Origin: Amblyomma americanum
Taxonomy: Eukaryota; Arthropoda; Arachnida; Ixodida; Ixodidae
DNA length: 64,000 bases
NCBI RefSeq assembly: GCF_052857255.1
Contig: NW_027526702.1
Span: 62,001-126,000 of the forward strand
Reading direction: 5' to 3'
Shown here: piece by piece, positions 20,209-38,035 of the stretch
Layout: each line of letters starts with the position of its first letter
Numbering within the stretch: the first letter of the stretch is position 1
Notes under the pieces: model-generated
What the model was told of the DNA's origin: nothing
Databases searched by the model: none
The model's input: only the letters and a program-made list of their open reading frames with translations
Made by a program: the position numbers and the translations under genes

Positions 20209-22221
20209 TAATGCTAACTACAACAGACGACAAGCAAAGAAACCCGACGCGCGCCGCAATCACGCCGCCGACGCTGCTGCTGGGGAGCTAGGAGGGACAA
20301 CTGGAAGTTGCAAAAGGAACGTCAGCGGATGATGTATAGATGGGCGGGACCCTGTCCCAGAGATGTTTTCTTTATTTTTGTCTGGCGCCACGCGTGTACG
20401 AGTTGAAGGAGGAGAGGAGGAGCGTAATTTTTAATCGTCTACATCTTGGTTGTTATTGACGCTAACTTTAAAATTCTTGCGTTGGGGTGACGAGTGTTGA
20501 AATGCCTATCTTTCGTCTGCTTTACGTAATCTCAATTATATTACTGCATAGTCCCTTTAAGAGGCAGACTCGTGCGAAAGGCAACCAAGTTGAACAATCA
20601 TGCATGAAATTAAGCACAGCACTTTGAACGAGGCGCGTTTAGGTTGCTGATACGCATATATGACCTAATAGAACTTAAAATTTCCTTTTTATTTGTGGCT
20701 AAATGCGCGAAACACCACTCGCTACAGTGGCTATCGCGAAAAGCTAGCTCCTCTTCCTCCTCACCATGCCGGACCGACTCTGAATTTTTCCGCGGCTTGT
20801 AATGACTCATGTGTTTTAATTTCGGTAACAAAGAAATGCTATAGCTTATGTTGTCTCGCGGTGCTTAGCACTAAGCATTTTCGTCACCAATACCCTAGCT
20901 TAGAACGGCCTTAATGCGCCACGGAGAATTTGATCATGGTCGCGAAAATGTTAAAAAACGCTCTGTGGCGCGAACAGAATAGCTTCGCCCGGCGCTGCTT
21001 TAGACCACGCCGCCATCGCCGCAGCCTTCCGCACCGCGCGTTAAATTGCCAGCTTCTCGCGCTGTGCTTCGCAAACGGTGGTCTTCAGGCAGACTCATCC
21101 GTGCGCGATACAGAGTCGGTGGCGGAGAAGCACCGTAAGACAATTGCCAGTCGACAGCCAGATGAGCAGCGGTGAGTGGTTTGTAGCGTACTAACTACTA
21201 TGGTCAGAAGTGCACTGGAAGAGAGGCACAACTTTCCCCAGCCTTGTTATCCGCCGCGGCCAGATGGGAGAGTGTATCAGGCACCTGTACTTCTATCATC
21301 AACGGGCCCTTCGCCTTTTCTCCTTTGGAAAGCATCTGAAAAACGATGCTGTCGGAAAAAGAGAGCAAAACAAGGTAATGGTGTCGGCTGTTTCTGCCCA
21401 TTGTTCACGACCTACACTGCGAGCATTCTGTTAAGCGGCGGCGCTGCATGCCGCTTCGAAAAATTATGTCCTTGGAGGTGATACTGCGCATGCATGATGT
21501 ACACTGCTTTTTTTTCCAAGGATAGCTAGATTTTGGGCTTTTGCCCAGGGTTACTCGGGTGCTAAAAAAATTGCTCCTGAGGTGTCTCTCTATCCTTTCA
21601 TAGTGGCTAAAGCGGCACACTGGGATTAGAGAATTCGGGAGATAGTAAAGGCATATAAGATGTGGGGATACACATGAATCCTCTATGCCCTATGTTAAGC
21701 GCCGTTCGGGTGGTTTCGAGGGAGGGCACCCCGCCGCCCTCGCTTCCTTTCGCGCCCCGCGGCGACGCCGCCGTGAAGACTTTCTTTCTTTTCCCTCTTA
21801 CAACGAAGGGACCTGCTCTAAAAAGCACTGGAGACGGCGCAGTTTCGAGTCGTCGCTGCGATAAGAGGCGAGGTTCCAAAAAGTTGGAAAATTTCGCTGC
21901 GACGCGCCGCTCAATCGCTCAGTCGCTTGCATGTGAACCAGCCTTTATTGCCCGGCCACCGCGTGTGACTTGTCCGCCGCGGGCCGTGAGCAAGGAGCCA
22001 CGCGAGGTGAGCGGAACTAAGGCCCTTCTTTCCCCACCATTTTGTGGGTGTTCTCCCCTTTTGTGCTTTTCACCCCCGTACACGTGGGGAACACTCCCTC
22101 GTTGGGGCGGCTGCTTTGTTGCTGCTGCTTGGATTGCTCAGGAGCAACAAACGCTCATCCGAGTAGAATGCTCGTGTTTCTCCCCTCTGGCCCGAACCCG
22201 CCGTGATGGCCACTTAGGGCC
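20209..22221. other. Intergenic, no gene recognised
   Basis: No coding motif, RNA gene or named repeat could be supported. The 21660-22215 part is GC-rich with an open plus-strand frame of 228 codons lacking recognisable domains and with a low-complexity, Arg/Pro-rich composition. Confidence 0.5.
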
Positions 22222-22262
22222 CTGTCACACTAGCCCGACACGCCGCCGACGCCGACCCGATA
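22222..22262 (+). repeat. Terminal-repeat-like fragment of a DNA transposon, flanking the CR1-like LINE
   Basis: GGGCCCTGTCACACTAGCCC followed by CGACGCCG-type repeats. Related sequence (CTGTCACACTAGGCCGAC, and an inverted TAGTGTGACATG) occurs at 27011-27074, on the other side of the CR1-like element. The LINE probably landed in such a DNA element. The assignment to a superfamily is uncertain. Confidence 0.4.
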
Positions 22263-22422
22263 ACAATAATAATAATAATAAATACTTTATTCACTCCAAA
22301 GAAACAATACAAGACGCGGACGCGCCAAAGCCTCAATCGGACTTGTAGGGCGCCGTCCGGCAGCAGCAACAACCTCTGTTACCAAATCAATTCTTTGTTT
22401 TGTGTACTTTAAAACAGATGCA

Positions 22423-25269
22423 CTAGAGCTGTTCAAGCTCGGCAATAGCATCTCGTAACTGTCTGCGAGTGTTCAAGTTGAAAACATTATCAGGCATCTC
22501 ATTGAATATACATTGGATATAATATGACCTCATAGACATACCAAAATGAGTTCGCACTGCAGGGACAATATATCGAGAAACTTTTCTTAATGGGATTGGT
22601 TTAACGTTGTGGAACCGAAAGTCAGAGTTCCAGAAATATCTGAGTACAGTGATTTGTTTGAACACAATGTCAAAGGAAGGCAGACCTGAAGAAAGGAATA
22701 CACTTTGCTGTTTATGGGGTATTGAATAGATGACACTCTTGGCCATATTCTTGAGAATACGGTTTATCCTATTTTTCCATGTTGCAGAACAGTTGAAGAA
22801 ACAGCACATGCCATATCTCAGCAGAGAATACCCCAAAGACTGTGCAATTAAACGTCTTATGGCAAATGGCAGGTAGGCCCTTAGAGCATAGAGCAAGCAT
22901 GCGACGCCTCTAAGCTTCCTACTGAGGTGTGCCATGTGCGTGTTCCAGGATAAATCACTGTCAAAGTAAATGCCAAGGTATTTCACGGACGGAACACATG
23001 TAATGGGGTAGCAAGAACATGCAGTGCAACTGGAGCTGTGCAAAAAAACCGCAGCGTTTTTCGGGACTGGCTTGTGTGCATTTCTAAAGCACACTAGATG
23101 AGTTTTTTGGGGGTTTATATCAATCAGGTTACATAGAAACCAATCATATAGATTAGTAGCGTCCTGTTGAAGTTGACGGAGTGCGCAAGAAAAATCTGTA
23201 TTAGACGAGATGAGGAGGGTGTCATCTGCATATTGGTAAATCTGTGATGAAGTTATAATGCCGGAGAGGTCATTAACATAGAGAATAAATAAGAGGGGTG
23301 ATAAGATGGATCCCTGGGGAACACCACTATATATGTCTATAATTCTGCTTTGCACAGGTCCAAGTTCCACCATTTGAGATCGCTGAGACACATAATTTCT
23401 TAGTAACATTTGAAAAGGACCACGAAAACCATAGCAAAACAACTTTTCACAGAGAATATCATGGTGAACAGTATTAAATTCCTTCCTGACATCAAGAAAA
23501 AGACCAAATGCCACTTCATTTTTATCAAAATTAGAATGAACGGAATCCGACATCTTTTCTAATAACGTTTGGGTACCAGAACCAGCAACAAATCCGTATT
23601 GATGTGGGCTAAGCACGTTATGCCTCAGCAAAAATGCTGACATTGTACATAAGACGTGTTTCTCTAGAATTTGTGATATACACGACACGATAGATATTGG
23701 GCGATAATTCGAGATATCATTTCTTTTGCCACCCTTGTAAAGTGGTATAACACGTGCTTGTTTAAGAGAGCATGGTAAGAAGCCACTTTCAATCATATCA
23801 TTTAGCATAAAAAGAAGGACACACTTCAAGCTTTGGAAGTTTCTGGAAAGGTCGATGATAAATATTCCATCAATTCCAGCTGATTTGTTATGCCGTAGAC
23901 TGGAGATTATGCTGAAAAGATCTGGCTCTGTTATGTGTGGAAGAAATGCTGAGTCAATCACAGAAGAAGGAAGTAACGGCGAACGTGATGTGGCACGGGC
24001 AATGCGCGGTTCTTTAGAAAAAAAGTTATTAAAATCATTTGCTAAAGAGGATGTCAAGTGACCAAAACTATGCTCGATTGCGTCCTTGACCGGTCTACGC
24101 TGACGCCCACGTAGTTCATTCACGATAGCCCAAGTTTTGGCCACGTCATGGTGGCAACTGCGAAACTGGCTAGCATAGTAACGCCTTTTAGAGGAGCGAA
24201 GAAGAGCGGTTACTTTGTTCCTAGCAGCCCGAAATTCATTTCGTAAGTTTGCATTTTTTGGTGAAGCGCGACATTTTGACCACAGCGCTTCTTTGCATCT
24301 AATGGCTGCGAGAATGTCAGCTGTAAGCCAGGAGCATTTATTATTTCGTTTTTTGACGATGATACTTTTTTTGCAGGATTCTTTTAAATTTTTAAGAACC
24401 AAAACAAAGTTATCGTAGGCGGTATCTTTGTTATTTCGTGATATAAATGAGTTCCAGTCGAAGGATGACACCTTACTGTCAAATAGTTTTCGATCTAGTA
24501 AAGTCATAACACACCTGCTATCATTAGGTTTCTGTGCAGAATCGACCTTAGCAAGGTGGCATAGTGTAAAGTAATGATCCGCTAATTTCTTTCGAATGAC
24601 AGCTGCCAAAACATAAGACAAGTCCGACGCGCGTACGTTAACGTGGTCTATGCAAGTTTTACACAAACTGTTATTTACGATCTCTTCTCTAGTAGGATCT
24701 GAAAGTAGTGTTTCTATACCATGTTCCGCAAGGGCATTTAGATAGTTTTGCGCAGATGCTCTCTCAGGTTTTAACAGATCAATATTCAAGTCACCCATTA
24801 TGCATAGGTTACCATGGCTAAACCTTTGCTTACAAACGTCATGCAATGCTGTGATAAAATTAGCCACGTTTCCAGACGGTGGTCGGTATATGATAAGGAG
24901 ATGACTCAAAATGTTGCTGTACAAAATTTCAAATCCCATTGCCTCTGCAGCGTTGATGGAGATATTGATATTGGAAACCGATAAAGAATCCTTGAAGAAA
25001 ATAGCAATTCCTCCACCCTTACCCATTTGGCGGGTAAGGAAATGCTCCGTATAACCCGGAAGCTTGAACGTGCAGGTAATATGGTCAGCAATATTTACCT
25101 CTGTGAAAGCAAATACGTCTACTACTTGGTAAAGGTCTTGTGCGATTACCAGAAATTGATTCCAATGTTTTCGAATACTTCTAATGTTAATGTGAAGAAT
25201 TGTAAGAGAACTCAATGAAACTGGATGGAACGATTGGAAACAGACGTCAAAACTTGAAAAAGAAGCCAT
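22423..25269 (-). CDS. CR1/L2-like ORF2: APE endonuclease and reverse transcriptase, 948 aa
   Basis: The N-terminal AP-type endonuclease shows ILHINIRSIRKHW (N28), AFTEVNI (E57), IMGDLNIDLL (D160, N162), CIDHV (D208, H209) and KLADHYFTL (D231, H232), so the nicking site set is complete. The RT palm has AGIDGIFIIDL, ARVIPLYKGGKRNDISNYRP, GLFLDVRKEFNTVHHDIL (motif A), GVPQGSILSPLLFILYVNDL (motif B) and QYADDTLLISS with the catalytic YADD at about 680-683. In motif A the usual KAFDTV is KEFNTV, an Asp-to-Asn change at a conserved but non-catalytic position. A C-terminal domain follows (VKYLGIYFDSDLSWNTHM). There are no stops over 2.8 kb. The ATG at 25269 lies 20 bp after ORF1. Confidence 0.9.
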   Translation of the reverse strand: MASFSSFDVCFQSFHPVSLSSLTILHINIRSIRKHWNQFLVIAQDLYQVVDVFAFTEVNIADHITCTFKLPGYTEHFLTRQMGKGGGIAIFFKDSLSVSNINISINAAEAMGFEILYSNILSHLLIIYRPPSGNVANFITALHDVCKQRFSHGNLCIMGDLNIDLLKPERASAQNYLNALAEHGIETLLSDPTREEIVNNSLCKTCIDHVNVRASDLSYVLAAVIRKKLADHYFTLCHLAKVDSAQKPNDSRCVMTLLDRKLFDSKVSSFDWNSFISRNNKDTAYDNFVLVLKNLKESCKKSIIVKKRNNKCSWLTADILAAIRCKEALWSKCRASPKNANLRNEFRAARNKVTALLRSSKRRYYASQFRSCHHDVAKTWAIVNELRGRQRRPVKDAIEHSFGHLTSSLANDFNNFFSKEPRIARATSRSPLLPSSVIDSAFLPHITEPDLFSIISSLRHNKSAGIDGIFIIDLSRNFQSLKCVLLFMLNDMIESGFLPCSLKQARVIPLYKGGKRNDISNYRPISIVSCISQILEKHVLCTMSAFLLRHNVLSPHQYGFVAGSGTQTLLEKMSDSVHSNFDKNEVAFGLFLDVRKEFNTVHHDILCEKLFCYGFRGPFQMLLRNYVSQRSQMVELGPVQSRIIDIYSGVPQGSILSPLLFILYVNDLSGIITSSQIYQYADDTLLISSNTDFSCALRQLQQDATNLYDWFLCNLIDINPQKTHLVCFRNAHKPVPKNAAVFLHSSSCTACSCYPITCVPSVKYLGIYFDSDLSWNTHMAHLSRKLRGVACLLYALRAYLPFAIRRLIAQSLGYSLLRYGMCCFFNCSATWKNRINRILKNMAKSVIYSIPHKQQSVFLSSGLPSFDIVFKQITVLRYFWNSDFRFHNVKPIPLRKVSRYIVPAVRTHFGMSMRSYYIQCIFNEMPDNVFNLNTRRQLRDAIAELEQL

Positions 25270-25289
25270 AGCAGTAATAGTGAATTTCC

Positions 25290-26282
25290 CTACGTCATTT
25301 TGTCAATGTCTGAAAGAGACGCGATTTTGATAACGGAAGCCCCCACTTCTTTTCTGGCGAAAACTTTGCCATTCTTGACCCAGACAAATTTGAAAGATTT
25401 TTCCTTTCCTCGGATTCGAGCTTTCCAGAACAGCTCACTGTTCATACGGGTCAAGTTTTCATTGAAGAAAACTGAGGAGAGCTTGTGGGACTCATTTAGC
25501 GTCCTAAGTTTGCTTTTTACCTGCAGCCATTTCTCCCGTAGGCTCGGGGACGAAAACTTGACCAATACGACCGGAATCTTCCCTTGTCTCGATGATAGAC
25601 GGTGCAAGGAGGCTATCTCAGATTGGTTGAAGTCACGCACTTCAAGTGTTTCAGCCATCTGCGCAACTTCAGCCCGCAGGTCTTCCTGTGGCTGAACTGG
25701 CAGTCCGCTTATCTCTAGATTGGACAGACGGCTGTACTGTTCACTTTCATTGAGTTCCCACTGAATTCGGTGAATCATCGAAGCCTGTTCGTCAATAGTC
25801 CCTTCTAGAAATGCAACCTTTTGCTCAAGCGTCTTTGTTGCCTGCACGGCATCGTTGCAAGTCGCAAGGAGCGTGTCGTATTTGGATGCAAAGAATTCTA
25901 CTGATGTTTGAACCTCAGTAACCGTCGTTTGCAGGCCTTGAATTGTCATGACAAGCTTATCGAGCTGCGCCGGCAGAGCCAGGAGGCTATCTATGCTTAT
26001 CTTCAGTTCAGAAACAACCATCAATTTTTCTTCCAACGCGGCCACTTTTTTAAAAACGTCCGATGGTTCTTCAGTTGGCTTATCATTGGGTTTCACGGGA
26101 AGTGACTCCCCGCGACACATGCGACATCGCCATTTTTCACGTTTTCCTGGTCGCATGGATGAAAATGTATTCTCGGAAAGACCGGAGCAGTCACCGATAT
26201 GGTGCCCAATGCTACATTCGCAGCAAACAATTCGTTTTCCATTTGTAGGTAGAGCCTCATTACAAACCCCACAACGTGCCAT
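25290..26282 (-). CDS. CR1/L2-like ORF1: PHD-type zinc finger and coiled coil, 330 aa
   Basis: The ORF1 product would coat the element RNA and act as chaperone. Residues 4-57 form a PHD-like Cys/His finger (CGVCNEAL, IVCCECSIGHHIGDC, WRCRMC). Residues about 75-185 are predicted coiled coil (FKKVAALEEKLMVVSELKIS through IDEQASMIHRIQWELNESEQ). Residues 186-330 resemble an L1-transposable-element-type RNA-binding region (YSRLSNLEISGLPVQPQEDL, IPVVLVKFSSPSLREKWLQV). The ATG at 26282 is the first in frame. The frame is complete and is followed by ORF2 in an overlapping-style short spacing. Confidence 0.85.
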   Translation of the reverse strand: MARCGVCNEALPTNGKRIVCCECSIGHHIGDCSGLSENTFSSMRPGKREKWRCRMCRGESLPVKPNDKPTEEPSDVFKKVAALEEKLMVVSELKISIDSLLALPAQLDKLVMTIQGLQTTVTEVQTSVEFFASKYDTLLATCNDAVQATKTLEQKVAFLEGTIDEQASMIHRIQWELNESEQYSRLSNLEISGLPVQPQEDLRAEVAQMAETLEVRDFNQSEIASLHRLSSRQGKIPVVLVKFSSPSLREKWLQVKSKLRTLNESHKLSSVFFNENLTRMNSELFWKARIRGKEKSFKFVWVKNGKVFARKEVGASVIKIASLSDIDKMT

Positions 26283-26409
26283 TTTGAACAGTCGAGAATA
26301 ATATTAGCAGGTGTAGCAAAGCACACAATATGACAAGGTACAAATTGCACAGGTTGCAGTCGGCGGCATAACGAGACAAAAGGCTAGTGATGAGTTTTCA
26401 GCAATGCTC

Positions 26410-26951
26410 ACCTGTCGTACACAAAGATTGCAGTCAGTTCGCAGCAAAAGGTTGCCGCCGACTGCGAAGGTGAACCAGGTGAACCACGGTTTTATAGCTG
26501 TCTAGCGGCAGCAGTGCCGCCTCCAGGAAGCCTGGCAGTGATGATCCTTCCGGTCACGCTGTCCCGAAGTGGACTGATTTGCTGCGCCGAGCTGTCCAGT
26601 TCTTCCACGATATGCGCAGGATAATGGTATCAGGTGGTCGTCGGAAGCAGTTACCTGTCGTACACAAAGGTTGCAGTCAGTTCGCAGCAAAAGGTTGCCG
26701 ACGACTGCGAAGGTGAACCAGGTGAACCACGGTTTTATAGCTGTCTAGCGGCAGCAGTGCCGCCTCCAGGAAGCCTCGCAGTGATGGTCCTTCCGGTCAC
26801 GCTGTCCCGAAGTGGACTGATTTGCTGCGCCGAGCTGTCCAGTTCTTCCACGATATGCGCAGGATAATGGTATCAGGTGGTCGTCGGAAGCAGTTACCTG
26901 TCGTACACAAAGATTGCAGTCAGTTCGTAGCAAAAGGTTGCTGCCGACTGC
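26410..26951 (-). repeat. 243-bp tandem units (2.2 copies) in the LINE 5' UTR
   Basis: ACCTGTCGTACACAAAG recurs at 26410, 26653 and 26896, giving exact 243-bp spacing. The third unit is cut after 56 bp at 26951. Copies are nearly identical. The outer edge on the minus strand starts GCAGTCGGCAGCAACC, and the same GCAGTC motif starts the equivalent position in each unit. This is the layout of promoter monomers, as known from mouse L1. Promoter function is inference. Confidence 0.9.
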
Positions 26952-34972
<8,021 letters not shown>

Positions 34973-35160
34973 CGTGAAAATCCTCCTCCATGGTTTCTTG
35001 GGTTTCCGCCGTAAAATCAGTCGGTCCTCTCATCGATGATTGCTCGAGGTTAACGTTAGTGTGATCGGGACATCGCTCGGGGTCGTCTCTACCTCGGGCC
35101 GAGGCCGGGGAGCCCGCGGAGCCCCGCTCTCGTGCTAGGCCTTGTTAGGCCTACCGTTTG

Positions 35161-36604
35161 GCCGACCACGTGGGAAATTCAAAGTCCGAGAAAATTCAAA
35201 ATATTGGACCCACCGGCTTGAATTTGGGATCCTCGTGGTCCTCTTCCGTTCCGGCGTCGATCCAGCCAAAATTTGGGTGGCCCAGTAGTGTTTGATGGGT
35301 CAAAAAGCCCAAAAACTGCGGAGCACATATGACACGCGTACGCTCGCCTCGGCTGCTCGCAGCGATCTCCGCTCAGTCGGAACAAAATCGAGGCTCTTCA
35401 CCAAACTGAAGGCAAAAAAATGGATTGTCGGATACTGGGAAGGTTTGCAAAAACAGGCAGAAACTGACGAAGTTGATCTAAACGAAAAAATTCTCTAAAT
35501 GGTAAGACATACCTTCACGAGAATCTAACACCATCTGCGAAAATAATTTTCTGCAGACGAAATGCCGAGAAAAAGATACGACATGTTGTTTTGCCCTTGT
35601 CTTTCTTGAAAATGGGGTCACATTGGTAAGAGTAGTTGGCAGGCGCCAGTAATTCCCATGAACAGAGAAGTGAGCAGGCGTACAAAATGACATGAAGAAT
35701 AAAGGGCAACCTAAGATGACAACAGGTAAAGGTCGGTGGCTATCGACGCTTGAGTCGATAGCCACTATAATTTTCTCTAAAAGTGGAAGAACTCGTGTCT
35801 ACCGGTAAGATGACCACGCGATTTCTGACACTTCGTGATTTTATCGTACCAGCCACTTCTAAGGAAGACGACATTTCATGCTTACATGCGAATGCTCTGT
35901 AAGCTCATAAAATGTCGGACGCGAACACAAGGTTGCTTGGTACCTTTACCTCCCGTTTCCATAAAAAAGATAACGCACACTACAAAGTCGTATTATGGCA
36001 AATGCAAAGTGCTACACTTCCCAAGCCACACGCGCTACTTGTAAATACTTTACGAGAAAACAAAAGACGCCGTATGTATGCGACAAATTAAAATTAACGT
36101 GGATTAGCTCAGCTAACCCAGGATATACAAAGCGAAAGATATCGGCGTTCACTGTGCTCATTGGCGTTGGCGTTGACAATGTTCTAGACGGCGATGGCTT
36201 TGTTCAAAGGAAGGGCGCATAACTGGCTCCCTCGATATGTGGACGCCTCATTCGTGCTTTGATTCGTGGTGAGAGAGAGATGTGGCATGAATGAATTAGC
36301 GCTGACAGCGTTGTGGCTGACAAGCGGCACTGCAGCAATACGTTGGCCGCAGCGTTCATTTGGTGACCAATCTCTGGCGATCAACCATTACCTGCATGCG
36401 ACCTCCCAGGGGGGCAGGGAGGGCGAGCTGCCTAACCAGTGTGCGTAATGCAATCAAAGCAGGCTTTCGACACCAACGCCATGTACATGAAAGCGAGATT
36501 GAGGTCTCCACTGACCCACGGAGCCGGTTGTGCGCCTTTCCTTGCGTGAAAATGAACAGCCTTTGCAAAGTTGTCAGCGCAAATGAATTCTAGGAACGCC
36601 GTCG
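35161..36604. other. Intergenic, nothing recognised
   Basis: Short open frames only, none with recognisable motifs. No repeat family could be named. Confidence 0.5.
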
Positions 36605-36745
36605 GCTCACTTTTGTTTGGTTTTTGAGGAAAGTGAATGGCACAGTAACCGTCTCACATATCTCGTTGGACACCCGAACCATGCCGTAAAAGAAGGGATA
36701 AAGGAGGGAGGGAAAGAATAAAGAGAAAACTGAAAACTGAAAGCT
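36605..36745 (-). repeat. SINE body fragment (same body as 40799-40940)
   Basis: The minus strand reads TCCCTCCTTTATCCCTTCTT, TACGGCATGGTTCGGGTGTC, then TGTGCCATTCACTTTCCTCA and AAAAACCAAA. It matches the downstream part of the composite SINE at 40.6-40.9 kb and lacks the tRNA-like head. Confidence 0.6.
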
Positions 36746-37624
36746 GCATTTTGAGGAAAGGCGCGGCGCTGCGCAGTGGCGGAACAACTGTGGCTCGGTG
36801 AGACTTGGGAGCGACAGAGAGAGAAAAGATGATGGAGTCGGCGGCGGCCACCTGTGCCGTGCGTGACGTCACTCGTGCTCCGACATACGCCGGCTCGCTC
36901 GAAGCGCGGTGTTGACTAGCGTAGTGAAGCTTTTCGCTTCAATAAAAGAATTTTTGCTGTGAGAGGATCACCATGTGCTAACGTCAACAGATGATTACGA
37001 ACTATGACGACAGAAAGCCAGTTTGGCATTCTTTCTCTACACATAAGCCGACTTGGAGATGTGCTTGAGCTTTTTATTAATTTCATTTAGCACATGTGGA
37101 ATGGACATGAGATAATAACAGTGTTATTCTTAATTAGATATCTTTATTCCATTTTATAAATTTTCATCAACCTGTATGTGCGCGCAAATGTTACTACGCA
37201 TCCAGATTGTGCTTGAGTGAACTTTTCCACGCTCTTTGAAGTTATCAGATGAACAAAACGACGCTGCAGTCTTTTGCTGTACGCTTGAGTGATCACTTGC
37301 AGACACCTTTCGACCACAGATGCAGTTAGCTGCAGTCGAAGGCTTGAGAATAATGTGCCCCCAAATTGAGAGAGGCATAAACAACATAGCCAAACTTTTT
37401 CCCAGTCAACTGATCGTGCGATATGGTTTGGCAGGATGTCTTCTGTTGTAAAGATGCTGATAAGACGTGTAAACTGCTCTAAAAAATTCGGCTCCTACAA
37501 TCCATGCCAAATTCCACATGCACTTCACTCGATTCTCTTTCTGCTATCATGTTTAACAGGTACTTTGTGGTCCACAGTGACCAATAGCGGTATCCAGTGC
37601 GCCTATGGAGTAGAGTACACCTGG
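36746..37624. other. Intergenic, nothing recognised
   Basis: AT-rich, no coding motif or nameable repeat. Confidence 0.5.
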
Positions 37625-38035
37625 TTGTGTTTTGCCAGTACTCACATATCGGCCAGAAGCTTGGAGGATCACGGAAAGGATTGGCACTAAATTGAGGTCA
37701 AAGCAGCGAGCTCTAGAAAGGAAGATACAGGAAAGGAGCAAAATGAACGAGGGAAGGGGAGAGTTGGGGCTTTCCGTTGAAATGAAGAAGAAGAAATGGG
37801 TATGGGCATTTCGTTTAATGCAAAGGGAAGATAACCGCTGGTCGCTTGGGGTACCGGAGTAGATCGCCAATGAAGGTAAAAATAGTAGAAGGTGGTAGAG
37901 AGTATTATCGGCAGATGGGATTAAATGTTTTCGGGGATAAAGTGGCCGCAGCTGACACAAGCTCGAGTTACTGGTGAGATTTGGGAAAGGCCTTTATCCT
38001 CCAGTGGACGTACGAAATAAAAGTGAAGATAATAA
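37625..38035 (+). pseudogene. RTE LINE C-terminal fragment
   Basis: The plus strand encodes TYRPEAWRITERIGTKLRSK, ERKIQERSKMN and KKWVWAFRLMQREDNRWSL, then stops, then RFGKGLYPPVD and an AATAAAAG...ATAATGACA tail. This is the same domain as the RTE fragment at 15.8-16.2 kb, but a more diverged copy. It is truncated and frameshifted. Confidence 0.7.

Larger units (their letters stand above)
22263..26951 (-). mobile_element. CR1/L2-like LINE, apparently near full length
   Basis: The minus-strand element runs from a partial 5'-UTR repeat at 26951, through ORF1 (26282-25290) and ORF2 (25269-22423), to a 3' UTR ending in an (ATT)n microsatellite (22263-22283). The tail follows an AATAAA at about 22285-22290 (minus: GGAGTGAATAAAGTATTTAT). 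The EN plus RT order and the microsatellite tail fit the CR1/L2 group. The ORF spacing is 20 bp. It is the best preserved LINE here, with both ORFs uninterrupted. I did not find a convincing target duplication. Confidence 0.8.

Noticed and set aside
21662..22348. 228-codon plus-strand frame
   Set aside because: GC-rich, low-complexity, no domain, and it ends in the microsatellite tail of the LINE.
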